Source: an uncultured Lachnospiraceae bacterium (GTDB lineage: Bacteria > Bacillota > Clostridia > Lachnospirales > Lachnospiraceae). From it: a stretch of 64,000 bases of DNA. Location of the stretch: NCBI GenBank assembly GCA_910584915.1, contig CAJUDM010000025.1, positions 1 through 64,000 on the forward strand. Direction: 5' to 3'. Below, in pieces: positions 1 to 8,318 of this stretch. Position 1 is the stretch's first letter. Each line of letters opens with the position of its first letter. The notes beneath the pieces are model-generated. The model did not search any database. It was not told where the DNA came from and saw only the letters and a list, made by a program, of their open reading frames with translations. Made by a program: the position numbers and the translations under genes.

Positions 1-486
1 ATTGACTTTGAGCATAAGCTAATCAACGTAGACCACCAGCTTTTGAAAGTATCGGGAGTTGGGTATCATGTTGAAACGCCAAAGACAAAAAGCGGTATCA
101 GACAAATTCCAATGAGTACCAAAGTCTATGAAGCGTTCAAGCGTGTGCTGAATGACAGGGGACGGGCAGACAATTTTATTGTCGGCGGTTACAGCAGATT
201 TTTATTCCTTAACCGGAACGGGCTACCGAAAGTAGCAGTCAACTTTGAAACCATGTTCCGGGGGCTTGTGAAGAAGTACAACAAAAGCCATGAGGAAGCC
301 TTACCGAAAGTGACAACGCCCCATACCCTACGCCATACGTTCTGTACCAATTTAGCAAACGCCGGAATGAACCCGAAAGCATTGCAGTATATCATGGGAC
401 ATTCCAACATCAACATGACGCTGAACTATTACGCCCATGCTACCTCTGATAGTGCAATGGCAGAAATGGAACGGCTGATTGCTTAG
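1..486 (+). CDS. int: Tn916-type tyrosine recombinase/integrase, 3' part
   Basis: This is the C-terminal catalytic half of an integrase; the frame is open to the first base, so the start lies outside the window. It closely resembles the Tn916 integrase from memory (LRHTFCTNLANAG, PKALQYIMGHSN). The catalytic set is visible: Arg-His in TLRHTF, His in GHSN and the nucleophile Tyr in LNYYAH. Such enzymes excise and insert conjugative transposons, normally with xis just upstream. The gene lies at the edge of its element, so base 1 is inside the element and the junction with the chromosome is probably within the next few hundred bases. Family assignment is firm; whether the whole element is intact cannot be seen. 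Confidence 0.93.
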   Translation: MDFEHKLINVDHQLLKVSGVGYHVETPKTKSGIRQIPMSTKVYEAFKRVLNDRGRADNFIVGGYSRFLFLNRNGLPKVAVNFETMFRGLVKKYNKSHEEALPKVTTPHTLRHTFCTNLANAGMNPKALQYIMGHSNINMTLNYYAHATSDSAMAEMERLIA

Positions 487-500
487 TAGTAGATAGAGGT

Positions 501-522
501 TTTACTACTTGATTTACTACTT
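501..522. repeat. Tandem 10-bp direct repeats, possible integrase arm sites
   Basis: TTTACTACTT occurs at 501-510 and again at 513-522, a 12-bp period, 15 bp after the integrase stop. Tn916-type integrases bind short direct repeats (DR2-type arm sites) near the element ends through their N-terminal domain. The position fits; binding is inferred. Confidence 0.45.
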
Positions 523-583
523 TTGGACGCGAAAACATGAGGGGAAATGAGAATATATAAGAGCTTCTTCCGATTTGAAAAAT

Positions 584-616
584 GCCGGAAAGCCTGTAAA
601 TACAGGCTATACCGGC
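584..616. terminator. Nested hairpin downstream of int
   Basis: GCCGG (584-588) pairs with CCGGC (612-616) and AGCCTGT (591-597) with ACAGGCT (602-608) around a 4-nt loop. There is no clear U-tract, so it may be a factor-dependent terminator or part of the element end. Confidence 0.4.
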
Positions 617-859
617 TTATGAGAACTTATAAAGAGATAGTCAAAAACTATATTTTGATTTCGATGAAACAACAGAAATCGCCGATAGGATCCTTCCAAT
701 GTTTCATATATAGAAGCGGCGCCATTGACACTGCTTAAGATACTAAAAATAAGATGATACCGAAAAAAACGATTAATCGCTCAAATTGTTGAACTATTTC
801 TTGTTACTGTAGTTTGCTTTGTCTGTAAAATAAAGCTTCTAAAATATTGCAACTGTTGA

Positions 860-1369
860 TCAATAACTTATGCCGTTTGTCACATTGAATAATTCATGTC
901 TGACTCCGTTTAAGATAGCATAATGGGTACAACTGATGCGGTATTGTACTCCTTTTTGAGCGGATGTTGTGTAAACATCCATACCATAATTATTATCATT
1001 TGTAACATATCCACCTGAATGGCTTCCTACCAGCGTCCACTTTCCGTTTACATACTTTTCCACTCTAATATTTTCCACTCCAATTTTGCTGGCAGTCACT
1101 GTAGAACCTGTACTGATAGAACCCTTTACTCCATCAGCTCCAATAGAAATCCCAATCGTACAGTCGGTTAATGTTGCTGCCCTCTCATCTCTCATATAAG
1201 GAATATCATAAATACCATGTCCCACATGATCCCCTGTTAATTCCTGATACGCACCGATAATAAGCGTCTCAATTCTCTCCTGTGCATGTGCAACGAGCCC
1301 CATACCACTGTTACATAATATAACAATACCGCATAAAACGGCGAGTAACCTTTTCATTTTTGCGTTCAT
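860..1369 (-). CDS. Small secreted protein of unknown function
   Basis: A 169-residue protein with a clear signal peptide: basic start (MNAKMKR), hydrophobic core at about 8-22, and a likely cleavage after AHA near residue 29. The mature part is rich in Gly, Thr, Ser and aromatic residues and looks like a small extracellular beta-rich domain. No family is recognised. The start is chosen because GAGGGCAAGG precedes the ATG. It lies 91 bp after the DUF4367 gene in the same direction, third in line after the ECF sigma factor, so it may belong to that regulon. The function is unknown. Confidence 0.75.
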   Translation of the reverse strand: MNAKMKRLLAVLCGIVILCNSGMGLVAHAQERIETLIIGAYQELTGDHVGHGIYDIPYMRDERAATLTDCTIGISIGADGVKGSISTGSTVTASKIGVENIRVEKYVNGKWTLVGSHSGGYVTNDNNYGMDVYTTSAQKGVQYRISCTHYAILNGVRHELFNVTNGISY

Positions 1370-1460
1370 GCCTTGCCCTCTTTTCTTTTGTACCTTTGAA
1401 TGATTAATCGCTTTATTACTTTATTCCATTTTTAATAAAAAATGTAACAAACTATCTTCA

Positions 1461-2384
1461 TTAATTACTGTTGTTTATCCCTTCTCTCACCTTTATCATC
1501 TCCTCTAATGTAATATTTCCACTGATCCGATAAAAGCTGTTTTTCATAGATGCCATACAAATATACTCATCATTGTACTCATAATATAATGTATTTTCAT
1601 CAGAATGTTCTGAAATCAGTGTATACATTTCTTCATCTTTTGCCATTTCACGATATGGTTCCTCATCATTTTCCCACAAAGTAATAGTAATAACCAGATG
1701 TCCATTACCTTTATTATAATAATTCGCAAAAACTCTTTTTCTATTAATATGTTCATAATAATTAATTCCATATAGTTCAAAACCATCTGGTATATATCCA
1801 GGTACCATCACTTTACTTTTCACATCACTATCCAATTCTCCCCAGGAATCACAAAAACTTTTGATTCCCTCCACATTATTAGCGGCAATATCTACATCCT
1901 CCGGCATCTCCTCCTTCACAATCTCTAACACGCCAACTCTCTCCAGAATCATCGTAAACAATGACTTATCCCCTCTCGCATAAGTCACCATATTCAGAGA
2001 CAACAGCGCGGCTCCAAATACAACGACAAAGAGTATTGCCGCACGATACCCTTTCCTTCTGAACAGAGAAACCGTCCCGTTTCTGCCGCGGCACTTCCTG
2101 CCGCTTTTCCCGATATTGATATTCTCTCCGTCTGTTTCGCCTGCGGTGTCGTTCTCCTCCACGGCGTTGCCGCATGCTTTCTCCTCCTCCCTGATCCGCC
2201 GCATAATATTCTGACGGGCTTCCTCCCTGGTCATATGGGGTTCCTCAACAGGAGAAAGTTTTTGCAGCATAACACAGATCGCATCTACTTCCTCCGCGTC
2301 AAACTCCTCGTCAGTCGCTTCATCTCTGTACCAGCAAAGGCGCTTTTCCAGTTCCTCTATTAAATTTTTGTCTTTGTCAGCCAT
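1461..2384 (-). CDS. DUF4367 membrane protein, candidate anti-sigma factor
   Basis: A 307-residue single-pass membrane protein. The N-terminal 110 residues are charged and cytoplasmic by prediction (includes TREEARQNIMRRIREEE). One membrane segment sits at about 114-136, followed by an extracellular domain whose pattern (MVPGYIPDGFELYGINYY, aromatic-rich beta strands) matches DUF4367. Proteins of this layout are often encoded beside ECF sigma factors in Clostridia and may act as anti-sigma or sensing partners. The sigma gene lies 193 bp upstream on the same strand, which supports that inference. A direct sigma-binding motif is not visible. Confidence 0.8.
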   Translation of the reverse strand: MADKDKNLIEELEKRLCWYRDEATDEEFDAEEVDAICVMLQKLSPVEEPHMTREEARQNIMRRIREEEKACGNAVEENDTAGETDGENINIGKSGRKCRGRNGTVSLFRRKGYRAAILFVVVFGAALLSLNMVTYARGDKSLFTMILERVGVLEIVKEEMPEDVDIAANNVEGIKSFCDSWGELDSDVKSKVMVPGYIPDGFELYGINYYEHINRKRVFANYYNKGNGHLVITITLWENDEEPYREMAKDEEMYTLISEHSDENTLYYEYNDEYICMASMKNSFYRISGNITLEEMIKVREGINNSN

Positions 2385-2577
2385 TGATCAACCATGCCTT
2401 TCCTCCGCCTGCAGATTTAACGCATACAATACGTGTTATGGAGCAGGTCCGACTTATAAAGTGAAGAGACTGCCATCAAACCCTTCACGCTGAATTCCGT
2501 CCGCCGTTCAGGCGGTTCTAAACAATATAAAATATATACTTTCTGTTGTTCAAAATCAGGACAACGCTATACTTGTT

Positions 2578-3126
2578 TCACATCACCCATGCCAAAAACA
2601 GAAAGATAAACCATCCTACCACAATATGTTCTTTCAATTTCTTTTTCAGTCTGCTGATCCTCATCCTGATAGTGCCTCTGTCTATCCCGTATTTATCTGC
2701 TACTTCCACAGAATTATAGCCATTCAGATAATAATCCCGAAGCATCTCATATTCCCGCTCGCTGACAGAAGCTTTGATCGTCTCTGCCAGTTCAATCTCT
2801 CCGAATTCCACCTCACCACTGTTCTCCGCCTCCAGATTATCTTCACACTCTTCATTCAGCTGATAAATGCCGCCTCTTCTTTTACCCAGTTTCATCTTCT
2901 TGTTCTTCGCTGTGCTGTACAGCCATCCCATCTGATTCGGATGTTCCATCAACAATTCTATTTTTCTGTATGCTTCATAAAAAGTTTCCTGCACTACATC
3001 CTGCGCAAATTCCAGATCACTCTCTCCTCTGCTGACAAAAGTAAAAATCTTGTCATACGCCATTTCCATCAGCTCATTGAAGAATTTATCCTTTGTTTCT
3101 TTATCCATATCCATTGAATAACCCAC
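2578..3126 (-). CDS. ECF-type RNA polymerase sigma factor with hydrophobic C-terminal tail
   Basis: A 182-residue sigma-70 family protein. Region 2 lies at about 20-75 (FAQDVVQETFYEAYRKI, NQMGWLYSTAKN). Region 4 with a helix-turn-helix is at about 118-165 (SVSEREYEMLRDYY, SVEVADKYGIDRGTIRMRIS). The last 16 residues (IVVGWFIFLFLAWVM) are strongly hydrophobic, which is unusual for a soluble sigma factor and suggests membrane tethering. The start is uncertain: a GTG at 3126 gives the longest frame and an ATG at 3114 is as likely; neither has a strong ribosome binding site. The DUF4367 gene downstream is the likely regulatory partner. Confidence 0.85.
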   Translation of the reverse strand: MGYSMDMDKETKDKFFNELMEMAYDKIFTFVSRGESDLEFAQDVVQETFYEAYRKIELLMEHPNQMGWLYSTAKNKKMKLGKRRGGIYQLNEECEDNLEAENSGEVEFGEIELAETIKASVSEREYEMLRDYYLNGYNSVEVADKYGIDRGTIRMRISRLKKKLKEHIVVGWFIFLFLAWVM

Positions 3127-3369
3127 TTACACAATATTGATCCTTCTTGTCCCCGGCGGCACCCTTATAGAGTACCTTTGGGAAATATTTTACATGAAAA
3201 TGCACAGGCAGATAAAAACGTATGGATAATCACTATTTGAATCTGATGTTTTGTGTAATTTTAGAATATTTTAACTATTATAAAAAGAGAGTGCCTTTTG
3301 AACACCCTCCTAAACCCTTTCGCGCCGTATGGTCATCCCCTGCACATTGACATCTCCGGAAGTCCTCTC

Positions 3370-4701
3370 TCAATATCCGTACCGCCTCCGATACCTCAAA
3401 AACAGAAACGCGGACAGCGTAAGCGCCATCAGTTCCGCAGCCGGCGTTGCCAGCCAGATTCCGTTTACACCCAGAATGAGAGGGAGTACGATCATCGTGA
3501 TCAGCATGAATACAAAAGATCTCGAGAATGCCAGGACCGCCGAGACGATCCCGTTGGACAGTGCGGTAAACATTCCGCTTGCAAAAATATTGAACCCGAT
3601 AAAAAGCAGCGCTATGGTGCAGATCCTGTTGCCTGCCACCGCCAGATCATACACTGGATTATCCGGTCTGGCAAAGATTGACACGAGCGGCTTTGTCAGC
3701 GAAAAGGAAGCTATGACCGTGACAAGGGAAATCCCGCCGATCACTCTCAGGCTGAGTCCCACCAGCTTTTTTAACTTCCCATGATTCTGCTCCCCGCAGT
3801 AAAAACTGAGCATCGGTGCAACCCCGTAGGAGTACCCTGTGTACAGTGAACTTGCAAACATCAGCACATACATGATGATCGTCACCGCCGCGACGCCGTC
3901 CTCCCCCACATAGTGCAGCATCGTCCAGTTGAACATCATCGTGACAATGCCGGTTACCAGCGCGGTCGCCATCTCCGAGCAGCCGTTCGTGGCGGCATTC
4001 CAGAGCACTCTGCATCGAAACGCAGGCTTCGTAAAATGCAGCAGGCTCTTTTTCCTGCAAAATACAAATATTCCCACTACCGCTGTCACCGAATACCCGA
4101 GCCCTGTCGCAACCGCCGCGCCGCCGATCCCCATGTGAAATCCCGCGATGAACACATAATCCAACACCATATTCAGGACGCCTCCCGCCACCGAGCAGAC
4201 CAGGGAAAGCGTTGCCATTCCGCCGGCGATCATATAGAGTGTAAAATTATTCATCAGAAGGATCGGCACGGTAAACACCAGATAACGGCTTAAATACGCC
4301 GTACAATACCCTTCCACCTCCGCCGAGAGATGCATTCCCGCAAAAATATCTTCCATCAGCAGATACCCCAGGGCGCACATCAGTATTCCCACAAGGACAT
4401 TCACCAGGATCAGAAACGTAAAGTCCTCCTTCGCCTCATCCTCCTTCTGCTCTCCCATCTTTTTCATAATGACCGCGCTGCCCCCTGTGGCAAGCATGGT
4501 GGAGACCGCCGTCACAAGCTGGATCACAGGCGCCGTCAGATTGACCGCCGACAGCGCGCCCGTCCCGATCAGATTCGATACAAACAGCCCGTCCACCATC
4601 GTATAAAATGACATGAACACTGTCATGGCGATAGTGGGGATCGCAAACTTTAAAATATTTTTCAATGTCACCGGTCTCAGATACACATTCTGATTTTCCA
4701 T
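3370..4701 (-). CDS. MATE family multidrug/Na+ efflux transporter
   Basis: About 443 residues with roughly twelve hydrophobic segments and MATE sequence features (FAIPTIAMTVFMSFYTMVDGLFVSNLIG near the start; the second half repeats the fold). These transporters export drugs or metabolites using a Na+ or H+ gradient. The ATG at 4701 is preferred over an upstream one at 4731 because the MATE core begins there and GGAACAGGTGA precedes it. The gene is divergent from a MerR regulator, and its promoter has the typical MerR 19-bp spacer with a dyad, so it is probably induced by the ligand that regulator senses. Substrate unknown. Confidence 0.9.
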   Translation of the reverse strand: MENQNVYLRPVTLKNILKFAIPTIAMTVFMSFYTMVDGLFVSNLIGTGALSAVNLTAPVIQLVTAVSTMLATGGSAVIMKKMGEQKEDEAKEDFTFLILVNVLVGILMCALGYLLMEDIFAGMHLSAEVEGYCTAYLSRYLVFTVPILLMNNFTLYMIAGGMATLSLVCSVAGGVLNMVLDYVFIAGFHMGIGGAAVATGLGYSVTAVVGIFVFCRKKSLLHFTKPAFRCRVLWNAATNGCSEMATALVTGIVTMMFNWTMLHYVGEDGVAAVTIIMYVLMFASSLYTGYSYGVAPMLSFYCGEQNHGKLKKLVGLSLRVIGGISLVTVIASFSLTKPLVSIFARPDNPVYDLAVAGNRICTIALLFIGFNIFASGMFTALSNGIVSAVLAFSRSFVFMLITMIVLPLILGVNGIWLATPAAELMALTLSAFLFLRYRRRYGY

Positions 4702-4794
4702 AAAATCACCTGTTCCTTTCCCTGCCTCCAAATCCGTCCATCACCGCTCGAGGCGAAACGCAGACCGGATTTGCATTTTTTCTCTGTATCTGAT

Positions 4795-4825
4795 ATCATA
4801 AACCGTACAGTAACTGTATGGTCAA
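4795..4825 (-). promoter_or_regulatory. MerR-type promoter with 19-bp spacer and operator dyad
   Basis: Read on the minus strand, TTGACC (4825-4820) is followed by exactly 19 bp and then TATGAT (4800-4795). The spacer carries the dyad TACAGT-N-ACTGTA. A stretched 19-bp spacer containing the operator is the hallmark of MerR-activated promoters, which the regulator untwists on ligand binding. It faces the MATE gene and lies beside the merR-type gene. Confidence 0.82.
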
Positions 4826-4857
4826 TAGACAAAATCATATCATTTATTATTTATATA

Positions 4858-4897
4858 AACTAAACGCCCATGCAGCCGGAATTGTACCACCATAAAT
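4858..4897. repeat. Dispersed 40-bp repeat, copy 1
   Basis: This 40-bp sequence matches 32634-32673 at 38 of 40 positions, in the same orientation. It sits between divergent genes. It contains ATGCAGCCGGAATTG, which starts a 9-codon open frame in both copies. The two differences would both change amino acids, so coding constraint is not supported. Confidence 0.7.
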
Positions 4898-4953
4898 AAA
4901 TACCATAAACCGGAACGAATTCCGCCCATCGGAGCCTGCCGGGAGGAAACAAT

Positions 4954-5772
4954 ATGAACAAAAAAAGCAAACTGCTCACCATCGGCGAATTTGCCGCTCT
5001 GCACGGCATCAATAAAAAAACCCTGATGTGGTATGACGAGATCGGTCTGTTTCGTCCCGACTCCATCAATCCTGAAAATGGTTACCGCTGTTACAGTTAT
5101 CATCAGAGCCCCATACTGGAGACCATCCTGCTGCTGCGGGAGTTGGATGTCTCCCTACCGGAGATACACGATTTCATGAAAAACCGTTCCGCCGAAAACA
5201 TGAGATCACTTCTGGAGGAAAAAATCGCGGATCTGGATCTGCAGCTCACGCATCTGCGGGCGGTCCGGAAAACTTTATGTACCCATCATCAGGATATGGA
5301 AACTCTGCTGACAATGGATCTGTCAGAAATCAGTATCGTAGAAAAAGAAGAACGCTGTCTTGTGACGGTGGATATTGACAGGAATACTACCTTTGAGAAG
5401 GAGGTGGAACTGATCACAGCCGAAACTGCCAGATACCGGCTCGGACGTCTGCACGACGCATCCTACGGTTCCATGATCCCCGTTGCCAGCCTGCTGAGAG
5501 GTGATTTTGACGATTATACAAAACTGTTTATAGAGATCCCCTTTCTGAAACAGAAAAAAGGGCTGCATTCCCAGCCCGGAGGAACATATATCCGCGCTTT
5601 CCACAAAGGCTCTTTTGAAAAACTGCCCCGGCGCTATCAGGCAATTTTGGAATATGCCGGCAGCAGAGGACTGACTCTGTCCGGCTATTCCTATGAAAAA
5701 GGTATCAACGAGACAGTGATCGACAGGATCGAAGACTATATCGTGCAGATCGAGATTCCCGTGATCCGGTAA
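4954..5772 (+). CDS. MerR family regulator with GyrI-like ligand domain
   Basis: A 272-residue regulator. The N-terminal winged helix-turn-helix (LLTIGEFAALHGINKKTLMWYDEIGLF, about residues 7-33) is typical of MerR. A coiled-coil dimer helix follows at about 80-115, then a GyrI-like/BltR-type effector-binding domain to the end (KGSFEKLPRRYQAILEYAGSRG). GGGAGGAAACAAT precedes the ATG. This domain pair senses bulky hydrophobic or cationic compounds in known BmrR/BltR-type proteins. The divergent MATE gene with its 19-bp-spacer promoter is the obvious target. The identity of the ligand is not shown. Confidence 0.9.
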   Translation: MNKKSKLLTIGEFAALHGINKKTLMWYDEIGLFRPDSINPENGYRCYSYHQSPILETILLLRELDVSLPEIHDFMKNRSAENMRSLLEEKIADLDLQLTHLRAVRKTLCTHHQDMETLLTMDLSEISIVEKEERCLVTVDIDRNTTFEKEVELITAETARYRLGRLHDASYGSMIPVASLLRGDFDDYTKLFIEIPFLKQKKGLHSQPGGTYIRAFHKGSFEKLPRRYQAILEYAGSRGLTLSGYSYEKGINETVIDRIEDYIVQIEIPVIR

Positions 5773-5829
5773 AACTGTTGTTCGCACTGAACCGGAAGCT
5801 GCAAGAGGCATCTGTTCCCCGAGTGCTTT

Positions 5830-7167
5830 TCACACATAAAACTGCTTTATCGCATCTTCCAGCACTTCAAAATAGTCCTCAAATGTCTTGCGGCAGCAGC
5901 CCGGGTTATCGATCACAATGCCGGGGCTTCGCAGGCCGGTCAGGGAAAATCCCATCGCCATGCGGTGGTCGTCATATGTCTCCACCGTGGAGGGCTCAGG
6001 CGTACCCGGGTAGATCGTGATACTGTCCCTTCGCTCCTCACACCGGATACCCATCCTGGACAGTTCCGCAGCGATGGCTGCAATACGGTCGCTCTCCTGG
6101 AAGCGGATATGTCCGATGCCGTTTATGATAGTCGGGCTGTCCGCGAAGGGGGCGATGGCTGCCAGTGTGATCGCCTGATCGGAACAGGAGGACATGTCCG
6201 CTGTAATCCCGTGGAATATGCCGTCCGCCGGCGGCTCCAGTACAATGCCCTCCGGCGTATCCGCCGCCCGGCAGCCCGTTTTTTCCAGAAGCCGGATGAA
6301 CGCCACATCTCCCTGAAGGGAATCGAAATGCACATGGCGGACTCTTACGGTGAGATTCAGCAGAGGGCTCATGGCATAAAAATAACATGCTGCCGACACA
6401 TCAGGTTCTATCCGGTAATCCAGAGCCCGGTAACGCTGCCCGGCTCTGGTCAGGAAGGCACTGTCCGAAAGCTTCCCGGCGCATACGCCAAACTGCTCCA
6501 TCATTTTCAGAGTCATCCTGATATATGCCATACCGTGGGTTCCTTCTATACGAGTTACAAAATCTTTTCTGCACAGGCAGGACACAATGAGCAGAGCGCT
6601 CAAAAACTGACTGCTGCTGTCAATATTGACGGATATCTGTTCTCTGCGGAAACCGTGGCCGCGCAGAGTAAAGGGAAAGTGTCCCTCCCCGGCATCTGCA
6701 TCATACAGGATCTCACAGCCCAGTTCTTTCAGAGAATCAAGCAGGGGCGCCATGGGACGCCTGCGCATCTGTTCAGAGGCGTCCATATGGTATACGCCCT
6801 CCGAAAGTCCCAGATAAGCCGTCAGAAAGCGTGCTGCCGTTCCGGCACTGCCCACATACAATCCAGCCTCCGGCAGGGGCACCACACCGCCCAAACCCCT
6901 CACAGTAACCACACGGCCGGGCTCATCTACCTCCGTCTCAAATCCAAGATCCTGCACACACTTCAGAAAATGCCTGGAATCATCGGAAAAAAGCATCCCC
7001 CGCAAAGTCGAAACACCCTCCGCCAATGTGGCGAGCAGGAGTGCCCGGTTCGTGATACTCTTAGATCCGGGAACATTTACCTCCAGAAATCCGCCTGTAC
7101 CCTTCCTCTGTATGGAATCATATACGCATGGAACCGAATAGTTCTGTGCATCTGCTAATTTATTCAT
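5830..7167 (-). CDS. aroA: 3-phosphoshikimate 1-carboxyvinyltransferase (EPSP synthase)
   Basis: Shikimate pathway enzyme joining PEP and shikimate-3-phosphate. Family motifs are clear: LEVNVPGSKSITNRALLLAT near residue 28, GSAGTAARFLTAYL, MRRRPMAPLLDSLKELG and the C-terminal DDHRMAMGFSL. The start at 7167 gives 445 residues, close to the family length, and AAGAGGATCAC precedes it. An in-frame extension upstream to 7389 contains no EPSP synthase sequence and overlaps the structured leader, so it is not used. The rest of the shikimate operon is absent from this window, so the gene stands alone, with a roughly 220-nt leader containing two related hairpins. Confidence 0.95.
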   Translation of the reverse strand: MNKLADAQNYSVPCVYDSIQRKGTGGFLEVNVPGSKSITNRALLLATLAEGVSTLRGMLFSDDSRHFLKCVQDLGFETEVDEPGRVVTVRGLGGVVPLPEAGLYVGSAGTAARFLTAYLGLSEGVYHMDASEQMRRRPMAPLLDSLKELGCEILYDADAGEGHFPFTLRGHGFRREQISVNIDSSSQFLSALLIVSCLCRKDFVTRIEGTHGMAYIRMTLKMMEQFGVCAGKLSDSAFLTRAGQRYRALDYRIEPDVSAACYFYAMSPLLNLTVRVRHVHFDSLQGDVAFIRLLEKTGCRAADTPEGIVLEPPADGIFHGITADMSSCSDQAITLAAIAPFADSPTIINGIGHIRFQESDRIAAIAAELSRMGIRCEERRDSITIYPGTPEPSTVETYDDHRMAMGFSLTGLRSPGIVIDNPGCCRKTFEDYFEVLEDAIKQFYV

Positions 7168-7193
7168 TGTGATCCTCTTTTCCGCACGGCTCT

Positions 7194-7233
7194 CTGTGCA
7201 TACCGAGTTTGTGGACGCCGCACAGCCACAAAC
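7194..7233 (-). promoter_or_regulatory. Leader hairpin with loop-to-tail complementarity before aroA
   Basis: On the minus strand a perfect 8-bp stem (GTTTGTGG/CCACAAAC, 7233-7226 with 7214-7207) encloses an 11-nt loop. CTGTGC in the loop (7225-7220) is complementary to GCACAG (7199-7194), which lies 26 nt before the aroA ATG. The layout matches elements at 24908-25008, 33074-33197 and 55148-55247. Confidence 0.55.
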
Positions 7234-7390
7234 CTGCAATCTGTCATATTCACTCCGGCTGTAACAATCCCGCCATTCGGCTTCCCTGTTATCTCCAACT
7301 TCATTTTTACCAGAAAACATTGTATGCCACAAGATATATTTCAGCTTTTTTCGTTTCCTGTTTTCATATTTTTCTTCATCTCTGCACATG

Positions 7391-7430
7391 ACGAGTTTGT
7401 GGCAGGAAGCGCGCAGACGCCAATCTCGCG
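7391..7430 (-). repeat. Partial copy of dispersed hairpin element upstream of aroA
   Basis: These 40 bp match the core of the element at 24943-24982 at about 34 of 40 positions and share the CGAGTTTGTG...AATCTCGCG framework. The stem is partly decayed. It lies 160 bp further upstream of aroA than the intact hairpin at 7194-7233. Confidence 0.6.
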
Positions 7431-7548
7431 TTTCAATCTTTTCCCTGCCAAGCCTTCAGGCCTGACACAGTCTCCACGCTTTCATCAAACAGATATCCGA
7501 ATTTCCACGCCATGCATAAATTCCCATCCCCTGCCCATACTAACAGGC

Positions 7549-8163
7549 ATGAAACGAATACCAGAACACATCGGCGTCATCCCCGACGGCAACAGACGCT
7601 GGGCAAAACAAAACGGAATGAAAAAAGAAGACGGTTACGCCTACGGGCTTGACCCGGGACTCAGGCTTTTGAGAGAGGCACAGAGATATGGCGTCAAGGA
7701 ACTGACTTTCTATGGATTTACGGTGGACAACTGTAAGCGCCCGAAGGAACAGGTTCATGCTTTCTCCGGGGCATGCGTCAAAGCCGCCGAGATGATCGCC
7801 CGGGAGAACACGGAACTGTTCGTGTTCGGCAATACGGACTCCTCCTGTTTTCCTGCGGATCTCCTTCCCTATGCAGGGCGCAGGCGTCCCGCCGGCTACA
7901 CAGACGGAAAACTGCGGGTGAACCTTCTGACCGACTACGGCTGGGAGTGGGACATGAAAAACGGATGGGCATCCCGGGAAATACCGCGGATCGACCTGGT
8001 GATCCGCTGGGGCGGCATGTGCCGCCTCTCCGGTTTTCTGCCCATCCAGACTGTCTACTCCGATCTTTATATCGTAAAGGACCTCTGGCCCGATTTTCGG
8101 GAACAACAGTTTACAGATGCCCTGCAGTGGTATCAGAGACAGGATGTCACACTGGGGGGATGA
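7549..8163 (+). CDS. Short UppS-like cis-prenyltransferase family protein
   Basis: About 204 residues, shorter than typical undecaprenyl diphosphate synthases (about 230-250). It keeps PEHIGVIPDGNRRWAKQNG (catalytic Asp region), LTFYGFTVDNCKRPKEQV, and the C-terminal IRWGGMCRLSGFLPIQTVYSDLY with both diphosphate-binding Arg positions. The centre is shortened, with LRVNLLTDYGWEWDM replacing the usual NIALNYGGR segment. It may be a divergent paralogue rather than the essential UppS. The start is the ATG just before KRIPEHIG; no good ribosome binding site is visible before it, and the frame is open further upstream without family content. Confidence 0.75.
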   Translation: MKRIPEHIGVIPDGNRRWAKQNGMKKEDGYAYGLDPGLRLLREAQRYGVKELTFYGFTVDNCKRPKEQVHAFSGACVKAAEMIARENTELFVFGNTDSSCFPADLLPYAGRRRPAGYTDGKLRVNLLTDYGWEWDMKNGWASREIPRIDLVIRWGGMCRLSGFLPIQTVYSDLYIVKDLWPDFREQQFTDALQWYQRQDVTLGG

Positions 8164-8318
8164 TAACGTGTATCCAAAAGACGCATGATATCTGTTTATT
8201 CCCCTGCTGTTCTTTCTGCACGACCGGCAGATTTTCTTCACATCACAGCCGCCTGTCTGGCTCTGAATCCTTATGACGGTTTCCACCTCCGACAGTTCTT
8301 CCTCCAGTTCCTCCGCCT

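Larger units (their letters stand above)
487..859. other. Probable right end of integrated element; no supported gene
   Basis: This 373-bp stretch follows the integrase stop. It holds two direct 10-bp repeats (501-522) and a strong hairpin (584-616), and is otherwise AT-rich. A 63-codon open frame at 547-738 has no recognisable content or convincing context and is not called. The element-chromosome junction should lie here or slightly beyond, but its exact base cannot be fixed from one side. Confidence 0.5.

Noticed and set aside
547..738. 63-codon frame after the integrase
   Set aside because: It overlaps the hairpin at 584-616, has no family content and lies in what is probably the element end.
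3929..4293. Plus-strand frames opposite the MATE gene
   Set aside because: Antisense shadows of a membrane protein with biased codons.
4858..4897. Nine-codon peptide gene in the 40-bp repeat
   Set aside because: Both base differences between copies change the encoded residue, so there is no sign of coding constraint.
5965..7158. 397-codon open frame antisense to aroA
   Set aside because: The sense strand is a clear EPSP synthase; the antisense frame has no family content and arises from codon bias.
7168..7389. N-terminal extension of aroA by 74 codons
   Set aside because: No EPSP synthase sequence, overlaps hairpin elements, and a good ribosome binding site precedes the ATG at 7167.
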